Shown piece by piece: positions 34,850 to 42,776 of a DNA stretch of 64,000 nucleotides (position 1 is its first letter; each line of letters starts with the position of its first letter). A program made the position numbers and the translations under genes. The notes below the pieces were generated by a model. That model ran no database searches. It had not been told where the DNA came from and saw only the letters and a program-made list of their open reading frames with translations. The stretch comes from Candidatus Hydrogenedentota bacterium (lineage in GTDB: Bacteria > Hydrogenedentota > Hydrogenedentia > Hydrogenedentales > SLHB01), in assembly GCA_013359265.1 (NCBI GenBank), contig JABWCD010000029.1, positions 1-64,000 of the forward strand, given 5' to 3'.

Positions 34850-35845
34850 ATGGACGTAGTGAAAGCCGCCGAGGATTTTCGACAGGACTTTCAACGCCTG
34901 CACGACGAGATCGCAAAGGTGATTGTCGGCGGAGAGACGATAATCGACGGCGTGCTCACGTGCCTGTTCGCGGGCGGGCACTGCCTGCTCGAGGGCGTGC
35001 CGGGACTTGGAAAGACGCTGCTCGTACGGACGTTGAGCGAGGCGTTGAGCCTGAATTTTTCGCGCATTCAATTCACGCCCGACCTGATGCCCGCGGACAT
35101 CATCGGCACGAATATCATCGCGGAAGACGATGCGGGACACCGCGAATTCCGTTTTCGCCCTGGGCCGATTTTCGCGAACATCGTTCTCGCGGACGAAATC
35201 AACCGTGCGACGCCGAAGACGCAGTCCGCACTGCTCGAAGCGATGCAGGAGCATACGGTGACCGTGGCACGGCACATTCACAAACTCGAAGAGCCATTCT
35301 TCGTGATGGCGACACAGAACCCGATCGAAATGGAAGGGACCTACACGTTGCCCGAGGCGCAACTCGATCGGTTCTTCTATAAGCTGCTCGTCGATTATCC
35401 CGGCGAACAGGACCTGATGAAGATACTCGACCGCACGACGGTGCGCGACGTGGCCCACGGCACTTCCGTGATGGACGCCGCATCCATCGCCAACTGGCAG
35501 GGACTCGTGCGCGACGTGGCCGCCGCGCCGCAGATAGTGAACTACGCCGTGCGGCTGGTGCTTGCCACGCAGCCGGCAAAGCAACATTCGACCGAATTGG
35601 TGAACAAGTACGTGCGGTTCGGCTCCAGCCCGCGCGGCGCCCAGGCGCTCATGCTCGGCGGAAAAGTCAGTGCACTGCGCTCCGGACGGTATAACGTCGG
35701 GTTTGACGATATCCGCGTCGCGGCGTTGCCCGCGCTGAGGCATCGGATCATCCTGAACTTCGAAGCAGAAGCGGATGGAGTGACCTCTGATCAGATCGTC
35801 GCCGACCTGTTGACGAAGACGGATACCGCGGCGAAAGTGGCGTGA
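34850..35845 (+). CDS. MoxR-family AAA+ ATPase
   Basis: 331 residues. Walker A GVPGLGKT (49-56), Walker B VLADEINRA (112-120), ATQNPIEMEGTYTLPEAQLD sensor/arginine region, and a C-terminal lid helix. MoxR ATPases act as chaperones that mature or insert metal into VWA proteins. Here two VWA proteins and a DUF58 protein are encoded in the same operon. AAAAGGAG lies just upstream of the ATG. Immediately after the stop codon begins the left inverted repeat of the S23 cassette. Confidence 0.95.
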   Translation: MDVVKAAEDFRQDFQRLHDEIAKVIVGGETIIDGVLTCLFAGGHCLLEGVPGLGKTLLVRTLSEALSLNFSRIQFTPDLMPADIIGTNIIAEDDAGHREFRFRPGPIFANIVLADEINRATPKTQSALLEAMQEHTVTVARHIHKLEEPFFVMATQNPIEMEGTYTLPEAQLDRFFYKLLVDYPGEQDLMKILDRTTVRDVAHGTSVMDAASIANWQGLVRDVAAAPQIVNYAVRLVLATQPAKQHSTELVNKYVRFGSSPRGAQALMLGGKVSALRSGRYNVGFDDIRVAALPALRHRIILNFEAEADGVTSDQIVADLLTKTDTAAKVA

Positions 35846-35846
35846 G

Positions 35847-35877
35847 CGGGTTTCGGGTTTCGGGTACCGGGTTCCGC
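35847..35877. repeat. Left inverted repeat of the S23 cassette
   Basis: Four 7-8 nt units of CGGGTT(T/C) type ending GTTCCGC. It starts two bases after the moxR stop codon. Confidence 0.9.
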
Positions 35878-35966
35878 GGGCACGCAAACGAAGAGTTTTC
35901 GCCCACGCAATGGTATCCACGGGGAGACCCCCGGGACTTGCGGGGATACTTACACAGGAGGCAATA

Positions 35967-36353
35967 ATGGCCAGAGCCTTGACTACGTATCGTGACTTAG
36001 ATGTCTGGAAGAGGTCGATTGATCTGGTTGTCAGTGTATATGGTGTAACGAAAAGCTTTCCGGACACGGAAAGGTACGCTCTAACGTCGCAGACGCAGCG
36101 CGCTGCCGTATCTATACCGGCCAATGTTGCCGAAGGATACGGTCGATCGCACCGGCGCGAATATCTTCAACATATTTCCATCGCGCGAGGTTCGTTGGCG
36201 GAACTCGAGACCCACCTCATTATCGCGGTCAAGTTGGGATACATTTCTCGCGAACAAATCAAGGCAACGTGGAACTTGGCGCAGGACGTTGGAAAAATGC
36301 TCATTAAGCTGCATTCATCGTTAACTTCGCCAGTTTCAAAGGCAGCATCATGA
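35967..36353 (+). CDS. Four-helix-bundle protein, S23 / 23S-rRNA intervening-sequence type
   Basis: 128 residues. AGGAGG stands 6 nt before ATG 35967, one of the best ribosome binding sites in the window. The family pattern is clear: LDVWKRSIDLVVSVY, then FPDTERYALTSQTQRAAVSIPANVAEGYGR, and a later helix around SLAELETHLIIA. Relatives are encoded in intervening sequences of 23S rRNA genes (for example in Leptospira), and related pentameric bundles (Avd) bind RNA or DNA in diversity-generating retroelements. Here the gene sits in a protein operon between inverted repeats. RNA or DNA binding is the most likely biochemical role. Confidence 0.9.
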   Translation: MARALTTYRDLDVWKRSIDLVVSVYGVTKSFPDTERYALTSQTQRAAVSIPANVAEGYGRSHRREYLQHISIARGSLAELETHLIIAVKLGYISREQIKATWNLAQDVGKMLIKLHSSLTSPVSKAAS

Positions 36354-36379
36354 CAGCCCACACTCCAGGTTACATTTCT

Positions 36380-36410
36380 GCGGAACCCGGAACCCGGAAC
36401 CCGGAACCCG
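36380..36410. repeat. Right inverted repeat of the S23 cassette
   Basis: Four CGGAACC units, the reverse complement of the left end at 28 of 31 positions. It ends 7 bp before the DUF58 start codon and displaces any native ribosome binding site. Confidence 0.9.
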
Positions 36411-36417
36411 ACTTGCC

Positions 36418-37311
36418 ATGACGCCGGCAACCTCAGCCACTCTCCTCTCCGCAGAATTCCTCCAGCGCCTGGAGCGGCTTGCCTTGCTGGCGAGGAAATC
36501 GCAGCTCGGCATGGCGAAGGGAGAACGCAAGAGCAAACGCAAAGGAAGCAGTGTCGAGTTCGCGGACTATCGAGATTACGTGCAAGGCGACGATCTGCGC
36601 CATGTTGACTGGAATATCTTCGGGCGGTTGGAGTCGCTATACCTGAAACTCTTCCAGGAGCAAGAAGACTTAACCGTTCACTTACTGATTGACGCAAGCC
36701 GATCGATGGGGTTTGGCACTCCGTCGAAGATTGACTTGGCGACAAAACTGGCCGCGGCCGTTGGGTACATCGGGTTGGTTGGGTATGACCGGGTGTCCGC
36801 CGAGTCGTTTGCGGACGGAATGACGCACCGGCTCGCGCCGTGCCGCGGGCGCGCGCACGCGGGAAAGCTGCTGACGTTTCTTAGCGAGGTGCGCGCGGAC
36901 GGCAAAACGGCATTGGAAGACTCGACAAAATCATATGTCCTGCGTAACCGCGCAAAAGGCGTCGCGGTGCTGTTCTCGGACTTTCTCGACCGGAAAGGCT
37001 ACGAGGGTTGCCTTCGCCGGTTGCTGCAGTCGGGATCGGATTGTTATGCGGTCCATGTGTTGTCACGCGAAGAAATCGATCCGCCGATCGCCGGCGACCT
37101 GAAGCTGCTCGACAGCGAATACGCGATGCACGTGGAGGTCAGCGCGAGTCCGTCGTTGCTTAAACGCTACAAGAGAAACCTCGAAGGTTTTTGCGAAAGT
37201 ATTCGGAAGTATTGTCTCGCGCGTGGCATCGGGTACATTTTTGCGCCGAGCGACGAATCGCTCGAACGGCTCACGCTCGATGCCCTGCGCCGCGGGGGGA
37301 TGTTCAAATGA
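36418..37311 (+). CDS. DUF58 protein
   Basis: 297 residues. The DUF58 hallmark EFADYRDYVQGDDLRHVDWNIFGR is at about 42-64, followed by a VWA-like fold with LIDASRSM (about 90-97). The protein is soluble and cytoplasmic, and is a usual partner of MoxR. No Shine-Dalgarno sequence precedes ATG 36418, because the right repeat of the S23 cassette abuts it. Its expression may therefore depend on translation or RNA folding across the cassette. It overlaps the next gene by 4 bp (ATGA). Confidence 0.92.
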   Translation: MTPATSATLLSAEFLQRLERLALLARKSQLGMAKGERKSKRKGSSVEFADYRDYVQGDDLRHVDWNIFGRLESLYLKLFQEQEDLTVHLLIDASRSMGFGTPSKIDLATKLAAAVGYIGLVGYDRVSAESFADGMTHRLAPCRGRAHAGKLLTFLSEVRADGKTALEDSTKSYVLRNRAKGVAVLFSDFLDRKGYEGCLRRLLQSGSDCYAVHVLSREEIDPPIAGDLKLLDSEYAMHVEVSASPSLLKRYKRNLEGFCESIRKYCLARGIGYIFAPSDESLERLTLDALRRGGMFK

Positions 37312-39266
37312 CGCCCTGGGATCAGTTCTGGCGAAATGCCAGCAATGGGCTGAGTAGCGCATTTCTTGCACCGCCGTACTTGTGGTTCCTCGGGCTTGTA
37401 CCCGTCATCGTCATTCTTTATCTACTGAAGCTACGGCGGACGCAGGTCGTGATCGCAAGCACCCTGCTCTGGGCGAAAACCATTGAGGACCTCACCGCGA
37501 ACGCGCCTTTCCAACGGTTGCGCAGGAACCTGCTGCTGTTGTTGCAGATTATCGTTGTCTTGTTCGTCGCGCTCGCGCTCGCGCGTCCATTTTTCAAGTT
37601 GCCGGGGACGGCCGGACAAAACCTGTGCCTTTTGATCGATCGGTCCGCAAGTATGCAGACGCGAGAAGGAAGTGAATTGCGCATGGACGTGGCGAAAACG
37701 AAAGCCCTTGACCTCGTCGCGGCGATGCAGCGTGGGGATCGGATGATGGTGGTAACGTTCGCGGAGACTGCCGACGTACTGAGTGAACTCACCGATGACC
37801 GGGCCAAACTGCGCGCGGCAATCGCGTCGATCGAGCCGGTGGACACGCGCACGCGGCTGCGTGACGCCATGTTTGTCGCCCATTCGCTGCGGTTGACCAC
37901 GCCGGACCTGCATGCAGTGATTATCAGCGACGGAAACGTCGCCGATATCGACGAGATCGGACCGCGCTTCTTCGCGTCCGGCAGGCAAGCAACGGACGAA
38001 TCCGCGGCATCCGCGTCGGGAGGGTACGGATTGAGCTTTCTGCAAGTGGGCGAGCGCGCGGAGAACGTTGGCATCATGGCAATGAGCGTGCGCGAGCCTG
38101 TTCCGGGCGAGTCGGGCGAACACCAGGCGCTGGTATCGCTGCACAACGCGGGCACGCAGACGTCGGCGGTAACGGTGACACTATCGTTCAACGATCAGCC
38201 GCTGGCGGTTGAAGGCGTCGAGGTAGGGCCCGGAGAAGACCGCGAACTGGTTTTCGCGCACAACGCATTGGGCGAAGGAATTCTCGAAGCGGAACTTGAC
38301 AGCGACGACGCGCTGGCAGCGGACGACCACGCGTGGTTGTCGCTGCGGCCCGCGGCGAAGTTGCGCGTGCTGCTTGTCGCCGATCCCGGCGCGACGGGAA
38401 CGTACTTCCTGCAACGTGTACTCACGCCAGACCCCCGCGTGGAGTTGAATACCATTGCGCCCGCAAACTTTGCCGCCACGACGGACTACGACCTCACGAT
38501 CTTCTACGATGCCGCGCCGGCGCAACTTCCGGCCGGGACGCTTGTATTCATCAAGGCGCTGCCGCCCGTTGATGGTCTCGTGAGTGAAGGGACGATAGAC
38601 GGCCCGCCGGTGATTGCGACCGACGCCGAGCACCCGCTGATGCGCTTTGCGCTGAACCCTGCGAATGTCGGCATTCGAAGTGCGGTGAAGGCCGCGTTGC
38701 CGCAGGGCGCGCGCGCGATTGTCTCAACGACAGGCAGTGCGCTTATCGCGGATGTATCGCGCGGGGGCCAGCAAATCGTGTGGATCGCGTTCGACCACGC
38801 GGACTCCGATTGGCCGCTCAATCTGTCGTTTCCGTTGTTTTTCCAGAACGTGCTCGCCTGGGTACCGCGCTCGGCGTTGGCTTCCGAGAATTCCATTGAC
38901 GCGGGGCTGCCGCTGACCCTCATCGCGAAGCCGGAAGTGACCACCGCAACGATCACAGGGCCGGATGGCCGGACGGAGTCCGTGCCCCTCGATCCGTTGC
39001 GCCCGGTGTTTTACAGTAATACGCAGCATGCCGGCGTGTACACCGTGCAACTGGGGGACGTACAGGAGCGGTTCGCCGTCAATCTGCTCGACGCAAACGA
39101 AAGCGCAGTCGGGCCGTCAGCCACCTTGGCGATTGGCAGCAGTGAACTTGCGGCTGAACGCGGCAACGTGCGGCGAAACCGCGAAGTATGGCGCGCGCTG
39201 ATCGCGATCGCGCTGGGCGTCCTCGCGCTCGAGTGGTGGGTATTCAGCAGGAGGGCATGGATGTGA
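37308..39266 (+). CDS. BatA-like membrane VWA protein
   Basis: 652 residues. The N-terminal BatA module has two helices (about 20-37 and 60-80) with the connecting LLKLRRTQVVIASTLLW segment. A VWA domain follows with IDRSAS (D111, S113, S115), and TRLRDAM and ISDG metal-loop motifs. A long Ig-like and mixed beta region follows, and a final helix lies near 630-650. Family members present the VWA domain to the periplasm, and MoxR acts on them. Chosen start ATG 37308 overlaps the DUF58 stop. Confidence 0.88.
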   Translation: MTPWDQFWRNASNGLSSAFLAPPYLWFLGLVPVIVILYLLKLRRTQVVIASTLLWAKTIEDLTANAPFQRLRRNLLLLLQIIVVLFVALALARPFFKLPGTAGQNLCLLIDRSASMQTREGSELRMDVAKTKALDLVAAMQRGDRMMVVTFAETADVLSELTDDRAKLRAAIASIEPVDTRTRLRDAMFVAHSLRLTTPDLHAVIISDGNVADIDEIGPRFFASGRQATDESAASASGGYGLSFLQVGERAENVGIMAMSVREPVPGESGEHQALVSLHNAGTQTSAVTVTLSFNDQPLAVEGVEVGPGEDRELVFAHNALGEGILEAELDSDDALAADDHAWLSLRPAAKLRVLLVADPGATGTYFLQRVLTPDPRVELNTIAPANFAATTDYDLTIFYDAAPAQLPAGTLVFIKALPPVDGLVSEGTIDGPPVIATDAEHPLMRFALNPANVGIRSAVKAALPQGARAIVSTTGSALIADVSRGGQQIVWIAFDHADSDWPLNLSFPLFFQNVLAWVPRSALASENSIDAGLPLTLIAKPEVTTATITGPDGRTESVPLDPLRPVFYSNTQHAGVYTVQLGDVQERFAVNLLDANESAVGPSATLAIGSSELAAERGNVRRNREVWRALIAIALGVLALEWWVFSRRAWM

Positions 39267-41845
39267 TCGCTCGTTTGGCACTGCTGCGGTCTCTCTTGGC
39301 GTTTGCTCGAAATCGAATGCCGGCCTGCGCGTTATTCGTCTGCGTATCGATTGCGATGCCCTGCTTCGGCCAACCGGAGACCCCGATCGCGGCGGAGGGC
39401 GAACTCCAGATCGATATTCTGCCGCGGTTTGTTTCCAAATTTCGCGAGCGCGCATGGGTGCCCGTCGACGTAATCGTTACCAACAACAAGCAGGATATCT
39501 CCGGCGTACTCGAGGTCACCTTGCTCGAACTGGACGAGCCGCGGAGCCCAATCTATCGCGTGCCCGTCGAATCGCCGAAGGGTTCTCGCAAAAGGTTTCG
39601 CGCGTACTGCAATTTCGGCGCCGCCTCGTCCATGAACGTCATGCTGTACAGCGGACGGCGGCGCGCGCTGCCTGATCCCTTGAAACTGAATCTGTCGCCC
39701 ATCGACGGAAACGACGTGCTCGCGCTCGTGCTCGATGACGAGCCCGCGGATTATGGGTTCCTGTACAACGCGGTGCAGCGGGTCAGTCCGGGACTGGGAT
39801 TTCATCGCGAGGGAATGGGTACGAGCGAATTGCGCCAGCTTCCCGAGTATCCGCAGTGCTACGATCCCTACACGATGATCATCTTGGGACGCATCAATCC
39901 GAACGAGGTGCCGCCGCGTCAGCAGGAACTTGTACGGCGCTACATTGAACACGGGGGTGTTGTCGTACTGTGTGTGGGCGAAAACGCCGCGCGGCTGCGC
40001 GGCACCTGGGTCGAGGAACTCGCCGGCGTCCGGATTGGGGACGTTGTTCCGGGCAACGAGTTGGCATTTGCCCGAAGCGTTTTCAATGGGGAACGCATGC
40101 AGGGTGCGCGCGAGGGGAAAAGCATCGTGTATTCGGCCATCACGCCGTCGGACGAATGCTATGTCCAGGACCTCGGAGGCGACGCCGGCACAGCGGTGTT
40201 GGCGACGGCGCGATCGATCGGGTCGGGGCACGTCGTCACCATCGCGGTGGACGCGGCGGGCAAGGCGCTCCACGAGACAAACGGCTTCATCGAATTATGG
40301 AGTAGTCTCATCGATCTGCGGGAGGAGGCGTCCGAACCTCACTACGATGCGGCGTCGTGGCAAGCGGCGAACACTTTGCCGACGGCCGCCGGAATTCGCG
40401 TGTATCCGCGTTCGTCCGTGATGATATACCTCGGCCTGTACTTCGCGATCGGCATCGTTGGCAATTGGATATTCTGGAGCCTGCTGAGGCGCCGCGAGAT
40501 GGCGTGGGTGACGTTGGTGTTTGTCTCGTTCGCGTTTACCGCGTATGCGCTCGTTTACGGGACGGCGGGCCGCGCGAAGGCCACCGAAATATCGCAGATC
40601 GAAGTGTTGCGCGTGCCGCTCGAAAGCCCGACGGCCAAGCTGCGATCCACCGTTGGTATTGTCGCCGCGCGGTCGTCACGTTACACGCTGACGTTCACTC
40701 ACGCATATCCGCTCGTGCAAGACATTGAAGCGCGCAGCATGATCATGGGAACGCCGCAACGCAGTTCGATTATGGGGCGCGTCAACGCCTTCCAATTCGT
40801 GCAGGGGCCCGACTCGATCGTAAATAACTTTTCCGTCGGCGCGAGCGAGATGCGGATAGTTCAGGTCGAATCCGAGATAGCATCACCCGGCACGATCGAT
40901 GGCGCGCTCGTGTGGGACGCGAATGGTATCCACGGCGACCTGGTCAACAACACCGGCCTGACCGTGCGCAACCCCTTCCTGCTGGTGAACGGCACGCGGT
41001 CGCCCCTGCGCGTGGACGGCAACCGGTGGAACGCGGCCTTCTCGAACGAGGAAATTGGGTCGCGCGACGCGCTGTTGAGCGCGGCGGACCGGAACTTGCT
41101 CATGAGCTACGGGTACTACGGCGGCAACCTCCTGGACACCAATCGATTGCGCGAAGCGTACATGGAGGATTTGTTCGCATCGGAGCGCAACAGCGCGTTT
41201 CCCGACGAGCGCGTCGGGCCTTATGTGTGCGGGTGGATCGATCAAAAGCCGTACCGCAGCTTGGATATCGGCGAACCGGCGAACGAGCGCATCTATGCAA
41301 CATTGCTCGTCGCCGACGTGACCATCGCCACTGGCGAAGGCGCCGCACCACGCCGTGTGGAACTCGAGGCGGACGTGCCGTTCGCACAGCGCAAGGGGCA
41401 GTTCGATCCGAGTTTCAACTATGGCGGGGATTCGTTGCGTTATTCGATCTCGGGCGGCGAGCCGATTGCCATTCAGATCGAAATCCCGCGGCAGTGCCTT
41501 GCCCATGCCGACAGCGTTCTCGAAGTGGACGTGTACTCGGGCATGGTGGGGGGCGAGCAGGCCGACGTCGTCTATTATCCGAAAGGTACGGACGAGTCGT
41601 GGGCCGCGGAGCATCGTGGCGAAACGGTAAACGCCGGAAAAGACGGGCAAAACGTGCGCGTCACAACGTATACGATCGACGACTGGGCGTCGCGCATGAA
41701 TCCGCAGACCCTGCAGATCGACGGCGAGGTCGCCATCCCCGGGATCGATCCGAAATCACAATACGCGCGCGTGGACGTGCGCGCGCGCCTTCTTGTGCCC
41801 CAAACCGAAGCCTACGGCGGAGTATGGAAGAAATGGCAATCGTAG
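39257..41845 (+). CDS. Large membrane-anchored protein of the MoxR/ABC operon
   Basis: Not recognised as a named family. 862 residues from ATG 39257, which has GGAGG upstream and overlaps the previous stop by 10 bp. A signal peptide ends near residue 36 (CFGQ). The first half is extracytoplasmic, with a segment (about 145-280) that resembles a flavodoxin/GATase-like fold. Two helices follow at about 390-412 and 418-438. A large beta-rich second half follows. Its position between the VWA gene and the ABC ATPase suggests a periplasmic partner of the exporter, in the way GldG-like subunits accompany GldA/GldF. Confidence 0.7.
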   Translation: MDVIARLALLRSLLAFARNRMPACALFVCVSIAMPCFGQPETPIAAEGELQIDILPRFVSKFRERAWVPVDVIVTNNKQDISGVLEVTLLELDEPRSPIYRVPVESPKGSRKRFRAYCNFGAASSMNVMLYSGRRRALPDPLKLNLSPIDGNDVLALVLDDEPADYGFLYNAVQRVSPGLGFHREGMGTSELRQLPEYPQCYDPYTMIILGRINPNEVPPRQQELVRRYIEHGGVVVLCVGENAARLRGTWVEELAGVRIGDVVPGNELAFARSVFNGERMQGAREGKSIVYSAITPSDECYVQDLGGDAGTAVLATARSIGSGHVVTIAVDAAGKALHETNGFIELWSSLIDLREEASEPHYDAASWQAANTLPTAAGIRVYPRSSVMIYLGLYFAIGIVGNWIFWSLLRRREMAWVTLVFVSFAFTAYALVYGTAGRAKATEISQIEVLRVPLESPTAKLRSTVGIVAARSSRYTLTFTHAYPLVQDIEARSMIMGTPQRSSIMGRVNAFQFVQGPDSIVNNFSVGASEMRIVQVESEIASPGTIDGALVWDANGIHGDLVNNTGLTVRNPFLLVNGTRSPLRVDGNRWNAAFSNEEIGSRDALLSAADRNLLMSYGYYGGNLLDTNRLREAYMEDLFASERNSAFPDERVGPYVCGWIDQKPYRSLDIGEPANERIYATLLVADVTIATGEGAAPRRVELEADVPFAQRKGQFDPSFNYGGDSLRYSISGGEPIAIQIEIPRQCLAHADSVLEVDVYSGMVGGEQADVVYYPKGTDESWAAEHRGETVNAGKDGQNVRVTTYTIDDWASRMNPQTLQIDGEVAIPGIDPKSQYARVDVRARLLVPQTEAYGGVWKKWQS

Positions 41846-42762
41846 AGACCCGTTCGCTGACCAAACGATACAACACGTTTACCGCGCTGAAGGAATTGAA
41901 TCTGACGCTCGAAGTAGGCGACATCTTCGGCTTCATCGGCCCGAACGGCGCGGGGAAGACAACAACGATTCGCATCCTCTCGACACTGCTCGCGCCCACA
42001 TCGGGTGCAGCGTTTATCGACGGGATCGACGTGACCAAACAACCGTATGAGATTAAGAGGATTCTCGGGTACATGCCCGACTCGTTCGGCGTGTACGACG
42101 GGATGCGCTTGCGGGAGTACCTCGATTTTTTCGGCGCGGCGTACAAAATTCCAAGCAAGAAGCGGAAGACGATTATCGACGACGTGCTGGCGTTGACGGA
42201 CCTCACATCAAAGGCGTTCGATTTTGTCAGTGCGTTTTCGCGCGGCATGAAGCAGCGGTGCTGCCTGGCAAAGACGCTGCTGCACGATCCGAAGGTGCTC
42301 CTGCTCGACGAACCCGCGAGCGGGCTCGATCCGCGCGCGCGCATCGAAATGCGCGAACTACTGAAGACGTTGCAGGGAATGGGCAAGACCATTTTAATTT
42401 CGTCGCATATCCTCTCCGAACTCGGCGACATGTGCAACAAAATCGGGATCATCGAGCATGGAACGCTGTTGGCGTGCGGCGATTTCCGCGAGATTCTGAA
42501 CTCGCTCCAACAGGAGCGCGAGGTGCGCATCGAGGTGATTGCGGGGGAGGACGACGCGATGCGCATCCTCGAAGCGACGCCCGGGGTAAGCAATCTCGAG
42601 CGCTCCGGCAGTGAATTCAACTTCGTGTCGCAACTCGACCGCATCGCGCTCGCAAACCTGAACACGTCGCTCGTGTCCGCGGGCGTGAAAGTACTGTCGT
42701 TCAGCCAGGACGAAGGCACGCTCGAGGACGTGTTCCTGCACGTTACGAAGGGAGGGTTGTAA
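41824..42762 (+). CDS. ABC-2-type transporter ATPase (GldA/CcmA-like)
   Basis: 312 residues. Walker A GPNGAGKTT, Q-loop in YMPDSFGVYDGM, signature FSRGMKQR and Walker B VLLLDEPASGLD. SRGMKQ replaces canonical SGGQ, as in many ABC-2 exporters. A C-terminal regulatory region of about 80 residues follows. The start overlaps the upstream gene by 22 bp. It serves the two permeases encoded downstream. Confidence 0.94.
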   Translation: MEEMAIVETRSLTKRYNTFTALKELNLTLEVGDIFGFIGPNGAGKTTTIRILSTLLAPTSGAAFIDGIDVTKQPYEIKRILGYMPDSFGVYDGMRLREYLDFFGAAYKIPSKKRKTIIDDVLALTDLTSKAFDFVSAFSRGMKQRCCLAKTLLHDPKVLLLDEPASGLDPRARIEMRELLKTLQGMGKTILISSHILSELGDMCNKIGIIEHGTLLACGDFREILNSLQQEREVRIEVIAGEDDAMRILEATPGVSNLERSGSEFNFVSQLDRIALANLNTSLVSAGVKVLSFSQDEGTLEDVFLHVTKGGL

Positions 42763-42776
42763 ACCGGCATGGGCAC

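Larger units (their letters stand above)
35847..36410 (+). mobile_element. Putative S23/IVS-like cassette with 31-nt inverted ends
   Basis: A 564-bp segment is bounded by inverted repeats 35847-35877 and 36380-36410. They match at 28 of 31 positions, and two of the three mismatches would be G-U pairs in RNA. The ends are built of a 7-nt unit (CGGGTTC-like). It carries one gene, for an S23-type four-helix-bundle protein with its own AGGAGG site. It is inserted exactly between moxR and the DUF58 gene, which elsewhere are usually adjacent. No target duplication or transposase is visible. Calling it mobile is inference. Confidence 0.55.

Noticed and set aside
33875-36124. A 749-codon minus-strand frame across the VWA, MoxR and S23 genes
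   Set aside because: Arg/His-rich shadow of three well-supported plus-strand genes. It has no domain pattern or ribosome binding site.
35847-36410. Diversity-generating retroelement
   Set aside because: S23 proteins resemble Avd, but no reverse transcriptase, template repeat or variable repeat is present in the window.
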